Positions 18,301 through 26,294 of a stretch of 64,000 nucleotides of DNA are shown piece by piece. The notes under the pieces are model-generated. The model made no database searches, was not told the origin of the DNA, and worked only from the letters and a program-made list of their open reading frames with translations. The position numbers and the translations under genes were made by a program. The stretch lies in contig NZ_CP135275.1 of NCBI RefSeq assembly GCF_032302195.1, positions 496,001 through 560,000 on the forward strand, read 5' to 3'. The DNA is from Paenibacillus sp. MMS20-IR301. GTDB taxonomy: Bacteria > Bacillota > Bacilli > Paenibacillales > Paenibacillaceae. Numbering within the stretch: the stretch's first letter is position 1; the number at the start of each line of letters is the position of its first letter.

Positions 18301-20393
18301 ACACGGTAGGTGGCCCGCTTACACTGCAGGCGAAATGGACAGCGCTGCCGCCGGCCGTACAGGTGGTCAGTGAAGGCTCGTTCCGGGCAGGACAGAGCGG
18401 AGTGCTTCAAGCTGTAGGTAAAGGTGCGGGTACCTTAACCTATGCCTGGTATGCCGATAGAGGAGAAGGTTACGGCGAAGCCATTGACATTAGTGATAAG
18501 CTGATGCTTACAGAGCTGACAGAAGAAATGAGCGGATACCGCTATAAGGTGATTGTAACCGGCGAAGGCGGCTTAACCGCGGAGCAGGAATATGTTCTGC
18601 AGGTGCTTCCTGCGGAGACCAACTGGGTTACCCCGGCCTTTGTGATGGATCTGCCACCGCTGATGGAGACCGTTGCCGGCGAGCCGGTTGTGCTTGCCGT
18701 CGATACCACAGGAGACATTGCCTCCATCGGATGGGAAATGAAGCGTGCTGCCGATGAGGAATGGCAGTCCCTTCCGAATGTAACGGGTGCGGTATATCAT
18801 ATGAATCCCGGTTATGAAGAGGATGGAACGAGTTACCGGGTGGTGCTGACCGGCAAAGAGGCAGCTGAACCGGCACGTATCGTGAGCTCTCCGCTGGAAC
18901 TGAAGGTCTATCCGCTGCATGACGCTCCAGCGATTGCTTCATTCACAGCGACAAGTCAATCGGTAACCGAAGGGAACGACGTGACCTTTACAGTTGTGGC
19001 CGATTCCGTATACGGTGAACTGGGCTACAGCTGGTTCAAGGATGATCTGGCGATAGAAGGCGCTCTCGGCAGCAGCCTGACCATTGCGGGTGCAGCGTTG
19101 ACCGATACGGGTATCTATAAGGCGCGTGTGGAGAATACCCGCATTGTCGGAGGCCGTCCTTATGTGGATGCAGCGGATACAGAGGGGATTCAGCTGACCG
19201 TTAACGCTCAGCCGGTGTCACCAACGAATCCTCCGGCAGCACCAACGAATCCTCCGGCGGCCGCACAGCCGGCGGCAACGCCAGTACCAGTGCCGGCGGC
19301 AACACCGGCGGCCGGGGCTGCAGTGATCACAGCCGCACAGCTGGGCAGCCCTGCTGTGAACGGTGTGGTTACCGTACAGACAGGGAATGCGGTTACTATG
19401 GAGCTTCCGGTTAACGCCGGTGAGCTGCTGGGCACAAATACACTCGGCCTGCAGGGAGACGGAGCAGTCTTTGAACTGGCGCCGGAGCTGCTGAAGCAGC
19501 TGGCTGAGGCTGTACCTGCAGCCCAGGGCAGCGGTGCGAAGATCGTCCTGAAAGCGGAGTTCAAAGCGCTGGCGCAGGCTGCACTGAAGACGGAAGCCGG
19601 GGTATCGCTTAAGGGACGGCTTCTCGACTATGATCTGAACCTGACCTTAGCAGATGGAACGGTTAAGCGTCCTGGCAGTAGCGCTGCCCCTGTGAAGATC
19701 AGCTGGCCGGCGGGTGAAGGACTTGATCCGAAGCTGCTGGGCCTGTATCTTGCAGGCAGTGACGGTACGCTCAATTATCTGGGCGGAACAACTGCAGCAG
19801 GCAATCTTACAGCCGGACTTGCCGGCACCGGTACGTACGCATTGCTGGAATACAACAAGCAGTTCAGCGATGTTCCGGCTGCCCACTGGGCATTCGATGC
19901 CTTACGCGTGCTGTCGGCGAAGCATCTGATCAAGGGAGTCACGGAGCAGGCTTATCAGCCGGGCCGGAATATTACCCGGGCTGAATTCGTCCAGCTGATG
20001 GCCGGCGCACTGCAGCTTAAGGGCAGCGGTACAGTCAGCTTCGCGGATGTCCCGGCAGGCGCCTGGTATCAGGACGCACTCTCGGGCATGGTGCAGGCCG
20101 GACTGATTACCGGACGGACTCCGGAGTCGTTCCAGCCGGGTGCGGAGATCAGCCGCGAAGAGATGACCGTCATTCTGATGCGGGCTTACCGCCTGCAGCA
20201 TGACACCATCCAGGCTGCTCCGGCCGGCCCGTCCATGACAGATGCGGCCAGCATCTCTGACTGGGCAGCAGAGCATGTAGCAGCGGCAGCTTCCCTCGGT
20301 CTGGTCAAGGGCCGGGCGGATGGAACATTCGCTCCTAAGGCTCCGGCTACCCGGGCTGAAGCGGCACAGATTCTGCTGAATTATTTAAATTAG
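15354..20393 (+). CDS. Secreted, S-layer-anchored GH85 endo-beta-N-acetylglucosaminidase
   Basis: A 1679-residue enzyme predicted to cut the GlcNAc-GlcNAc core of N-glycans. A signal peptide ends near VLA-GDTW (about residue 33). The GH85 barrel follows, with YFGYDGYFLNQEE carrying the family's catalytic pair N238 and E240 (oxazoline-stabilising Asn and acid/base Glu, as in Endo-A). Next come a beta-sandwich (about 520-655), an Fn3-like domain (about 660-745), an InlB/Flg_new-type repeat (about 931-1000), Ig-like domains (about 1005-1285), a Pro/Ala linker, an unassigned domain and three SLH repeats (about 1502, 1561, 1627). The SLH repeats tether it to the wall polymer. GAGGAG precedes the ATG by about eight bases. 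Longer than typical ENGases because of the anchor modules. Confidence 0.92.
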   Translation: MVTHTRTRKLRKLTSTVISAALLAGLLPQTVLAGDTWPFKGDSAHGANQPNVHGYTSNQIADWSPQTDPDAELLRSRVPLQSRIASFKATQANPKLSPDVQMMNVAGDYGNAFIENAPYTNKFAQYHFNFWQYVDYYSYWHGTATAYTPPEYYDDLAQSDWQQKWFEFGMLNIPNPTYTDAAHKNGVMSLAGVFFSNNDRGQQTYKQMIVKDENGNFPVAEKMIEMAQYFGYDGYFLNQEEVSPNVATADIPDYIAFMKVLQKGGLYVQWYDSLTTNNGSNTFTRTFSNNNISMLYDKTAKEPVSNSFFFDYGVNSTHINTAIGYLAGMNEDEGTNYNLFDIGFAGLEAGRDRFKSVQGTALKDKLTAAGAPRLSIATLGADFVHAGLDEDMGQSWPVSKRTENGYQWMTNLREQLWWSGPNVNPGNTTVSATNTAADVYADNRYWPGISSVIAERSVVQDSNFYTNFNTGHGISYYVNGVKSNEEEWSNMSLQDIPVTWQWWQDTQGNRLTVDYDYGPEYEMTGNTRMNYEQIGGFNGGSSLVVNGALDKENFLRLYKSDLSVKATSKLSLTYNKTSEGDASVISAGLIFKDNPAKVVKVPVENSGEQTSGWVTADVNLGAYAGKEIAAFGLVFTPGADTISDYQVNIGQIRIADGSAVKPAAPTNLAVTQAIANTDEMILKWDLNSDYSKVKQYNVYVNDIFMGGKYDETFYIKQLPAKSGIIKVVPVGADGLEGDAATVSYNLDSAVSGIEVESSANGDFLVKWSGSGAAGNVKVTVKSVNWISTAAPVSRQLSLPQGTTSALFSDMPVNGDEYTVTIQAGNSDIVTHNGTFIDKQAQPYAEAWSWNGNTLNLPMPTTRDWRYMYVYEDGAPKSFAVTYFSGTAAQRPMIIRGRTTKASLSFTSTKAVTVVMEDYSGNKSQPLQLDKRYNVTFNSNGGQPKANVVQVMNGALVTAPNVAREGYVLEGWYNGNVRWHFATDTVGGPLTLQAKWTALPPAVQVVSEGSFRAGQSGVLQAVGKGAGTLTYAWYADRGEGYGEAIDISDKLMLTELTEEMSGYRYKVIVTGEGGLTAEQEYVLQVLPAETNWVTPAFVMDLPPLMETVAGEPVVLAVDTTGDIASIGWEMKRAADEEWQSLPNVTGAVYHMNPGYEEDGTSYRVVLTGKEAAEPARIVSSPLELKVYPLHDAPAIASFTATSQSVTEGNDVTFTVVADSVYGELGYSWFKDDLAIEGALGSSLTIAGAALTDTGIYKARVENTRIVGGRPYVDAADTEGIQLTVNAQPVSPTNPPAAPTNPPAAAQPAATPVPVPAATPAAGAAVITAAQLGSPAVNGVVTVQTGNAVTMELPVNAGELLGTNTLGLQGDGAVFELAPELLKQLAEAVPAAQGSGAKIVLKAEFKALAQAALKTEAGVSLKGRLLDYDLNLTLADGTVKRPGSSAAPVKISWPAGEGLDPKLLGLYLAGSDGTLNYLGGTTAAGNLTAGLAGTGTYALLEYNKQFSDVPAAHWAFDALRVLSAKHLIKGVTEQAYQPGRNITRAEFVQLMAGALQLKGSGTVSFADVPAGAWYQDALSGMVQAGLITGRTPESFQPGAEISREEMTVILMRAYRLQHDTIQAAPAGPSMTDAASISDWAAEHVAAAASLGLVKGRADGTFAPKAPATRAEAAQILLNYLN

Positions 20394-20436
20394 GATCACT
20401 GAAAGGTTAGCTTAGCCCGTTCTGCGGATCATAACC

Positions 20437-20485
20437 AAGGCGCTCACCCTCTGAAGAAATGCAGGGGGGAGCGCTTCTTGTCTAT
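20437..20485 (+). terminator. Imperfect hairpin after the GH85 gene
   Basis: GGCGCTC-ACCCTCTG pairs imperfectly with CAGGGGGG-AGCGC, followed by a pyrimidine-rich tail. Probable terminator or attenuator before the kinase gene. Confidence 0.5.
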
Positions 20486-20520
20486 TCTTTTCACGCCAAT
20501 AAACTTAAAGGAGGTGGACC

Positions 20521-22344
20521 ATGCGGAGAAATACCCTGTACCGCAAGTACTTCAAAGATAATCTGTTTATGCGCTTTACCCTGATTGTATCCTGCGTCTT
20601 CATTGCGACCATTATCGCTTTCTCTTATCTTGTCCTCATGCTGATTTCGGATTCCGCCGTGCAGCGGCAGATGGACAACCAGCGCAATACGATGGAGGGC
20701 ATCAGCAAGTATGTAGAGAACAAATACCAGTCTGTACAGGATATGATTCGCGATGTATACCGTGACGGGAGCCTGGCGAGCAATACCACATTTCTGCTGG
20801 AGCATCCGTTCAGCGAGTATGTAGAGCACCGGCTGGACCGCTATTTCGCGGCTGATCAGCCTACATCTGATGCTGTGCAGTTTTTTCAGAACAAAATTGA
20901 CGACGATCCGGATATCCGCAGCCTGATGCTGTACAGTGCCAATCAGCAGGTGATGTACTATTACAAGGCCCGCCGGCAGTTTGATATGGTGTCCACCAAT
21001 GCCGCCCATTCCTTTGTCCCGGATTCTATGTATCTGGATGAGGAGAGTCTGGTGTCTGTGCCGAACATCTGGGTTCTGCAGAGTATCGGAATGCAGCGCT
21101 CACCCATGTTCTCGGTGAAAATTCCGATCAACAATAAAACGTCGCTGCTGAATATCGGCCAAATCCTAGTCTACTTCGATTCCACCGCCATCCGGCAGGC
21201 CATGAGCAACTACAAAGAGGAATTTAAAGGTGAAATCCTTGTGCTTTCCGCGCAGAATGAAGTGATTTTTGATAGCTCGGGTAAGGGCTACGGTACCAAA
21301 TACCGGGGCCTTGCAGGAATGAATTCGGGCGAGGAGGTTACGGTGGACGGTATGGTGGTGACCAGCCTGACCCAAAGCCAGGCCGGCTACTCCGTAGTCA
21401 GCATGATTTCCAAGAAAGAGCTGGCAGAGACCTACCGCAGTGCGCGGAACACAATCATTTCTATAGCCCTCGTCTGCATTCTGTTCGCTGTATTGCTGCC
21501 GGCGATGTTTATTTCTAATTTTGCCAAGAGAACACACCGCATTATCCGCTTTACCCGCAAGGTGAAGAACGGGGATCTCAATACCCGGATTATCGACAGT
21601 AAGGAAGACGAGCTGGGCCAGATTGCCAAAAGCTTCAATAGTATGCTCGATGAGCTTAACCAGTATATTGATCAGGTATATAAAGCTGAAATCAAACAGA
21701 AGCATACGGAGATCGCCACCCTTGAGGCCCGCGTGAATCCGCATTTTCTGTATAATACTTTGGAAGTCATACGGATGCGGGCTATTTCCAGCGGGGCGAA
21801 GGATGTCGGGGAGATGATCTACAGCCTGTCGGTGCTCTTCAAATCCTATGTCCGTCCCAAAGCAAGATATACGTTCAAGGATGAGCTGGAGGCGTGCCGC
21901 ATGTATCTGGAGTTATTCCGCATCCGCTATAAGGACCGGTTCGCCTATACGATTGAATGCAGTAAAGAGCTGGAGGATTTGCCTATACCCAAAATGTCGC
22001 TTCAGCCGGTAATCGAAAACTATATTCTGCATGGCATGCGGACCGGACAGGCGGACAATAAGGTCAGCATCAGGGCGTATCCGGATCAGCAGGGTATCCA
22101 GGTTGTCATTGCCGATAACGGGCTGGGCATTCCCGCTGAGCGTCTGGATGAACTCCGGCTGGGGCTGGAGGATAACGGGACAATGTCCGGGTCAGAGTCG
22201 TTCGGGCTGCGGAGTATCCATGAGCGGTTAAGGCTGATGTACGGGAAACCGTATGGCGTAGGCCTGATTAGTGAAGCAGGGGCAGGAACCGAAGTGACTA
22301 TTACTTTCCCATATCCCGCCAAGGAGGATACAGAGCATGTATAA
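20521..22344 (+). CDS. YesM-type sensor histidine kinase
   Basis: A 607-residue membrane kinase. It has two transmembrane segments (about 20-45 and 310-335) enclosing an extracytoplasmic sensor domain of some 260 residues, a HAMP linker (FTRKVKNGDLNTRI), the His_kinase domain with H408 in RVNPHFLYNTLE, and a C-terminal HATPase with VIADNGLGIP and SFGLRSIHERLRL. Such kinases sense carbohydrates, often via a binding protein. AAAGGAGGTGG precedes the ATG. It overlaps the response regulator by 8 bp and lies between the GH85 gene and the transporters, so it probably senses N-glycan fragments (inference). Confidence 0.9.
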   Translation: MRRNTLYRKYFKDNLFMRFTLIVSCVFIATIIAFSYLVLMLISDSAVQRQMDNQRNTMEGISKYVENKYQSVQDMIRDVYRDGSLASNTTFLLEHPFSEYVEHRLDRYFAADQPTSDAVQFFQNKIDDDPDIRSLMLYSANQQVMYYYKARRQFDMVSTNAAHSFVPDSMYLDEESLVSVPNIWVLQSIGMQRSPMFSVKIPINNKTSLLNIGQILVYFDSTAIRQAMSNYKEEFKGEILVLSAQNEVIFDSSGKGYGTKYRGLAGMNSGEEVTVDGMVVTSLTQSQAGYSVVSMISKKELAETYRSARNTIISIALVCILFAVLLPAMFISNFAKRTHRIIRFTRKVKNGDLNTRIIDSKEDELGQIAKSFNSMLDELNQYIDQVYKAEIKQKHTEIATLEARVNPHFLYNTLEVIRMRAISSGAKDVGEMIYSLSVLFKSYVRPKARYTFKDELEACRMYLELFRIRYKDRFAYTIECSKELEDLPIPKMSLQPVIENYILHGMRTGQADNKVSIRAYPDQQGIQVVIADNGLGIPAERLDELRLGLEDNGTMSGSESFGLRSIHERLRLMYGKPYGVGLISEAGAGTEVTITFPYPAKEDTEHV

Positions 22345-23854
22345 GGTATTTATTGTAGATGATGAGCCGTTCATTCTCAGCGGCCTGCAGGATATTCTGG
22401 ACTGGGAGCTTCTGGGTCTTACGATTACAGGGCAGGCGGAGAACGGGCAGGAAGCCCTTGAGCAGCTGCGCGAGGCGCCTGCTGATATTCTGATTACCGA
22501 TATTTCTATGCCTGTAATGACAGGGCTTGAGCTGATCCGTGCGGCACAGGAATTCAATCCGGAGATGAAGGCCGTTGTGCTGAGCGGGTACGATGAGTTC
22601 AAGTATGTAAAAGAGGGCCTGTCGCTCGGGATTGAGAATTATCTGCTCAAGCCGATCAACCTGGAGGAATTCCACAGCACGCTTGAGACCATTGTGGAGA
22701 AGCTGGATGTCTCAAGGCTTGATACGGAATGGTCCCAGTATACGAACTCCGTGCTTAAGGATAATGTGCTGCTGCGCTGGCTGCGGGGCCAGATCGATGC
22801 CGGGGAGCTGTCAGAACGGCTGGGCCTGCTCGGCTTATCGGTCAGCAAGCGTTATGTCCAGGTGGCGCTGATTCAGGCAGAACCGGCGACGGAAGCCTTC
22901 AGGACTAACGCGGCCGCACTGGTTGGCACCCATCCTTCGTTCTTCATGTTCTGGGATTCGGATAATGATCTGGTGCTCATACATAATTTCGGGGATGAGC
23001 TGGCCGGGGCGGAGGGGATGGCCTCTATGCTGCAGGAAATCACCAGCCTTAGCATATCCGGCCAGCGTCTGCGCATTGCAGTCGGTGCGGTTGCCGAGGC
23101 GGAGCAGGATGCTCCTTCCAGCTATGAGCAGGCGAAGCAGGCGCAGGAATTCCTGGAGATCCATCCGGAGCGCAGCATGATTTATTATGAGCAGCTGAAG
23201 GACCGCAAAGGAAATCTGGAAGCGGCCTTGCCGGAGGACTGGAGTGAATATTCCAAATTAATGATGTCCAAGAATTATGAGGCGCTGGCAGAGAAGCTGG
23301 ATGCCTATACTGCTGATGCAAGCATGGAGGGCTTGACCCCCGAGCTGCTCCGGGAGATCTCCCTGGAGTGGATTCTGTACTTCCGGATGCTGATCAAGGA
23401 TATCCGCAGCGAAATGGAGCGGGAGCTGATTGCCGAGGGGCTGACCGCTATCCGCAGGGTGCATTCCCTGCCCGGCCTGTCGGCTGCGCTGAAGCAGACA
23501 GCCGGCAGCATCATCGGGCTGCTGGACCGGGAGATGAAGAGTCCGGTGGTGAATCAGGTGCTGAATTATATTGAGAAATCCTACAGCGAGGACCTGTCGC
23601 TGAAGAAGCTGGGCTTCATGTTCAATATTCATCCAGTGTATCTCGGGCAGCTCTTCCACAAAGCAACCGGCGAATCCTTCGCGGAGTATATGAACCGTTA
23701 CCGGATCGAGCGGGCCAAGGAGCTGCTGCGCTCGACCAACCAGAAGGTGCATGAGATCGCCAGGAATGTGGGCTACTGGGAGATGGGGTATTTCTACAAG
23801 CAGTTCAAGAAATATGTAGGCGTCTCACCGACTGAATTCAAGGGGCTGCTCTAG
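22337..23854 (+). CDS. YesN-type response regulator (receiver + AraC DNA-binding)
   Basis: A 505-residue regulator with a receiver domain (D8/D9, phosphoacceptor D55 in ILITDISMPVMTG, K in YLLKPINLEEF), a long middle region, and a C-terminal AraC-type double helix-turn-helix (LKKLGFMFNIHPVYLGQLFH, VHEIARNVGYWEMGYFYKQF). It is translationally coupled to the kinase. The likely targets are the GH85 promoter and the transporter promoter at about 24173, but I cannot define its binding site. Confidence 0.9.
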   Translation: MYKVFIVDDEPFILSGLQDILDWELLGLTITGQAENGQEALEQLREAPADILITDISMPVMTGLELIRAAQEFNPEMKAVVLSGYDEFKYVKEGLSLGIENYLLKPINLEEFHSTLETIVEKLDVSRLDTEWSQYTNSVLKDNVLLRWLRGQIDAGELSERLGLLGLSVSKRYVQVALIQAEPATEAFRTNAAALVGTHPSFFMFWDSDNDLVLIHNFGDELAGAEGMASMLQEITSLSISGQRLRIAVGAVAEAEQDAPSSYEQAKQAQEFLEIHPERSMIYYEQLKDRKGNLEAALPEDWSEYSKLMMSKNYEALAEKLDAYTADASMEGLTPELLREISLEWILYFRMLIKDIRSEMERELIAEGLTAIRRVHSLPGLSAALKQTAGSIIGLLDREMKSPVVNQVLNYIEKSYSEDLSLKKLGFMFNIHPVYLGQLFHKATGESFAEYMNRYRIERAKELLRSTNQKVHEIARNVGYWEMGYFYKQFKKYVGVSPTEFKGLL

Positions 23855-23870
23855 GGCAGCTCTTTTTGTA
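23843..23870 (+). terminator. Terminator at the end of the YesM/YesN operon
   Basis: GGCTGC-TCTAG-GGCAGC followed by TCTTTTTG; the left arm overlaps the end of the regulator gene. Confidence 0.75.
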
Positions 23871-24172
23871 GTGTCTCCCCAAGTACCTGGGGGACAAGTC
23901 TGACCCTTACGGACACCACAGCCCTCAAAAGTTCATTATCGGCCCAATTGCCGGGCTTGCGGACATCAGCGCTCTTATTCGTCACTTTTCTTGTGATAAC
24001 TCCACTTTCAAAGTCTTCACCAGGACAATTAAGCAGGCAGTTAAGTTCGTCCGGGAGATAAGCTGTTAGCTTCCCGGGCTTGTTATGTTCATGTGAGAGC
24101 GCTTTATATTTAACTTTAATCTGTACCATTGTTTATTTACTTTGTTAACTATTTGCTCAAAAACCCCTTTGA
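23871..24172. other. Non-coding gap with pieces of a dispersed repeat
   Basis: Contains CTTACGGACACCACAGCCCT (near 23907) and CTTGCGGACATCAGCGCTCT (near 23954), both similar to arms of the 85 bp inverted repeats at 37105-37189 and 49862-49946. I see no gene. Confidence 0.55.
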
Positions 24173-24240
24173 TATAATTTAACTATGTTAAACGGAGGTA
24201 ATAAAGGGCCCGGCATTCTGTTCTTTTGGTAGCGCTATCT
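24173..24240 (+). promoter_or_regulatory. Transporter promoter -10 box and cre-like site
   Basis: A perfect TATAAT stands at 24173-24178, with no good -35 at 17 bp, which suggests activator dependence. TGGTAGCGCTATCT (24227-24240) matches cre at 12 of 14 positions and lies 60 bp before the first permease start. Confidence 0.5.
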
Positions 24241-24300
24241 TTGCGCTCTAATGCTTAGAAAATCATTATGAATACATTTACAGCAGAAAGGAACGTCAAC

Positions 24301-25260
24301 ATGAACACTAAGAAGACAAAGGGAATGAAGAGAAAAAAATCCCGCTGGACAAAGGATGATACAGAGCTTGCGTTACTTGCCTTGCCGACCACGGTATGGT
24401 ACATCCTCTTCAGTTTCTTGCCTATGTTCGGCATCATTATTGCATTTAAGGACTTTAGGATCAAAGGCGGCTTTCTATCGAGTATTGTGAACAGCTCCTG
24501 GGCTGGAGGCAATGGCCTTAAAAACTTTGAATCCTTGTTCAATTTTGGAGATATCGGGATTATCATCCGCAACACGCTTCTGTATAATATCGTTTTTATC
24601 ATTCTCGGTATTGTTATTCCGGTTATATTAGCGCTTATGATTTACCAGCTGCACAGCCGGAAGGCGACCAAGGTCTATCAGACGGCACTGTTTATGCCTT
24701 ATTTCCTTTCCTATGTAGTAGTGGCCGCAGTGGTCTTTGGTTTCCTTAGTTATGACAAAGGACTGTTGAACAGTTTCGTAGAGCAGGCAGGCGGCGAGCG
24801 GATCCAGTGGTATATGCAGCCGAGTTACTGGCCGTATCTGCTGACCTTTATGAACCTGTGGAAATCCCTGGGTTACGGAATGGTGGTATATCTGGCCTCC
24901 ATCGTAGGCATGGATGGCACTTACTATGAAGCCGCTGTGATCGACGGGGCAAGCAAATGGAATCAAATGAGATATATAACCTTGCCGCTTATGAAGCCCG
25001 TCATTATCATCATGTTCATTCTCAACGTAGGGCGAATCTTCTATTCGGACTTCGGACTGTTCTATCAGGTTCCGCAGGCGTCCAATTCATTATTTGATGT
25101 GACTTATACCATTGATGTCTATGTATATTCCATGATGAAATCCGGAACCACCGGTATGGCTTCAGCTGCTGCGTTCGTTCAGTCTGCAGTGGGGTGCCTC
25201 ACGATTCTTGCGGCCAATGCTATTGTGAAGAAAATCGATAAAGACAGCGCAATGATTTGA
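24301..25260 (+). CDS. Sugar ABC transporter permease (LplB-like), set 1
   Basis: A 319-residue membrane protein with about six transmembrane helices and the ABC permease EAA loop (YEAAVIDGASKWNQMRYITLP). The sequence ALLALPTTVWYILFSFLPMFG and DFRIKGGFLSS are characteristic of the LplB/YteP group of CUT1 oligosaccharide permeases. ATG 24301 has AAAGGA eight bases before it; an in-frame ATG at 24268 has none. It starts a permease-permease-binding protein set. No ATPase gene is present, as usual for this group, which shares an MsmX-type ATPase encoded elsewhere. Confidence 0.9.
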   Translation: MNTKKTKGMKRKKSRWTKDDTELALLALPTTVWYILFSFLPMFGIIIAFKDFRIKGGFLSSIVNSSWAGGNGLKNFESLFNFGDIGIIIRNTLLYNIVFIILGIVIPVILALMIYQLHSRKATKVYQTALFMPYFLSYVVVAAVVFGFLSYDKGLLNSFVEQAGGERIQWYMQPSYWPYLLTFMNLWKSLGYGMVVYLASIVGMDGTYYEAAVIDGASKWNQMRYITLPLMKPVIIIMFILNVGRIFYSDFGLFYQVPQASNSLFDVTYTIDVYVYSMMKSGTTGMASAAAFVQSAVGCLTILAANAIVKKIDKDSAMI

Positions 25261-25285
25261 GGCTCGAAATTAGGAGAGGTGAACT

Positions 25286-26215
25286 ATGAAAGACGTTGCA
25301 AATGTACAAAGCGGCTTGGATAGACACAACCGTATCAAGCCATTCACGAATATTCTGTTCAACCTGGTGTTTATCATTCTCGGAATCATAGCTGTATTCC
25401 CGGTGTTATTCGTTGTCATGATTTCTTTGACCGCTGAATCCTCTATTCAGGAGCATGGCTATCAGATCATTCCTGCAGCTTTCTCGCTGGATGGTTACAG
25501 ATTTCTGTATCAGCAAAGCGATATGATTCTCAGGGCTTTAGGAATTTCACTTTTTGTAACAGGTGTAGGGACCGTGCTGGGCGTAATGCTCACGACAAGC
25601 ATGGGGTATGTAATGTCCCGGCCGCAGTTCCGCCTGAAAAAGTTTGTAACCTGGCTGGTATTCATTCCAATGATCTTTAACGGGGGACTGGTCTCGTCTT
25701 ACTTTGTCACGGCGAACCTGCTGCATCTGAAGGATTCGATCTGGGCGCTCATCCTGCCGCTGGCAGTGAGTTCATTCAATGTAATTATCTGTAAAACATT
25801 CTTCCGCTCAACCATTCCGGATGCCTTAGTGGAATCGGCCAAAATCGACGGAGCCTCACAGCTGCGTATCTTCTTACGCATTGTGCTGCCGATATCGCTT
25901 CCGGTTCTGGCTACGATCGGATTGTTCCTGAGCTTCTCCTATTGGAACGACTGGTTCCAATCCATGCTCTATATTGATAACCAGAATATGTATTCCCTTC
26001 AAGCCCTGCTCAACAAAATCATGGGCCAAGCCGATTATTTAGCCAAAAATGCTTCTTCACTGGGCGTCAGTATCGCAGAGGCGGCAGCCAAAATGCCAAA
26101 AGAGTCCGCCCGTATGGCGATTACAGTGTTGATCGTTCTACCTATAGCCTGTGCCTATCCGTTCTTCCAGAAGTATTACACCTCAGGCTTAACTATTGGA
26201 GCTGTAAAGGAATAA
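25286..26215 (+). CDS. Sugar ABC transporter permease (LplC-like), set 1
   Basis: A 309-residue permease with about six helices. It shows the LplC-type opening (NILFNLVFIILGIIAVFPV), FNGGLVSSYFVT, the EAA-type loop ALVESAKIDGASQLRIFLRI and the typical end YPFFQKYYTSGLTIGAVKE. AGGAGAGG precedes its ATG. It follows the LplB-like gene by 25 bp and would form the heterodimeric channel with it. Confidence 0.9.
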   Translation: MKDVANVQSGLDRHNRIKPFTNILFNLVFIILGIIAVFPVLFVVMISLTAESSIQEHGYQIIPAAFSLDGYRFLYQQSDMILRALGISLFVTGVGTVLGVMLTTSMGYVMSRPQFRLKKFVTWLVFIPMIFNGGLVSSYFVTANLLHLKDSIWALILPLAVSSFNVIICKTFFRSTIPDALVESAKIDGASQLRIFLRIVLPISLPVLATIGLFLSFSYWNDWFQSMLYIDNQNMYSLQALLNKIMGQADYLAKNASSLGVSIAEAAAKMPKESARMAITVLIVLPIACAYPFFQKYYTSGLTIGAVKE

Positions 26216-26294
26216 GCGGCTGGCGTACAGGAATCCCAAGGGTTTCACTTGATTTATCATCATATAAAATTCCAATTGTAGGGGGAAAGTGTGT

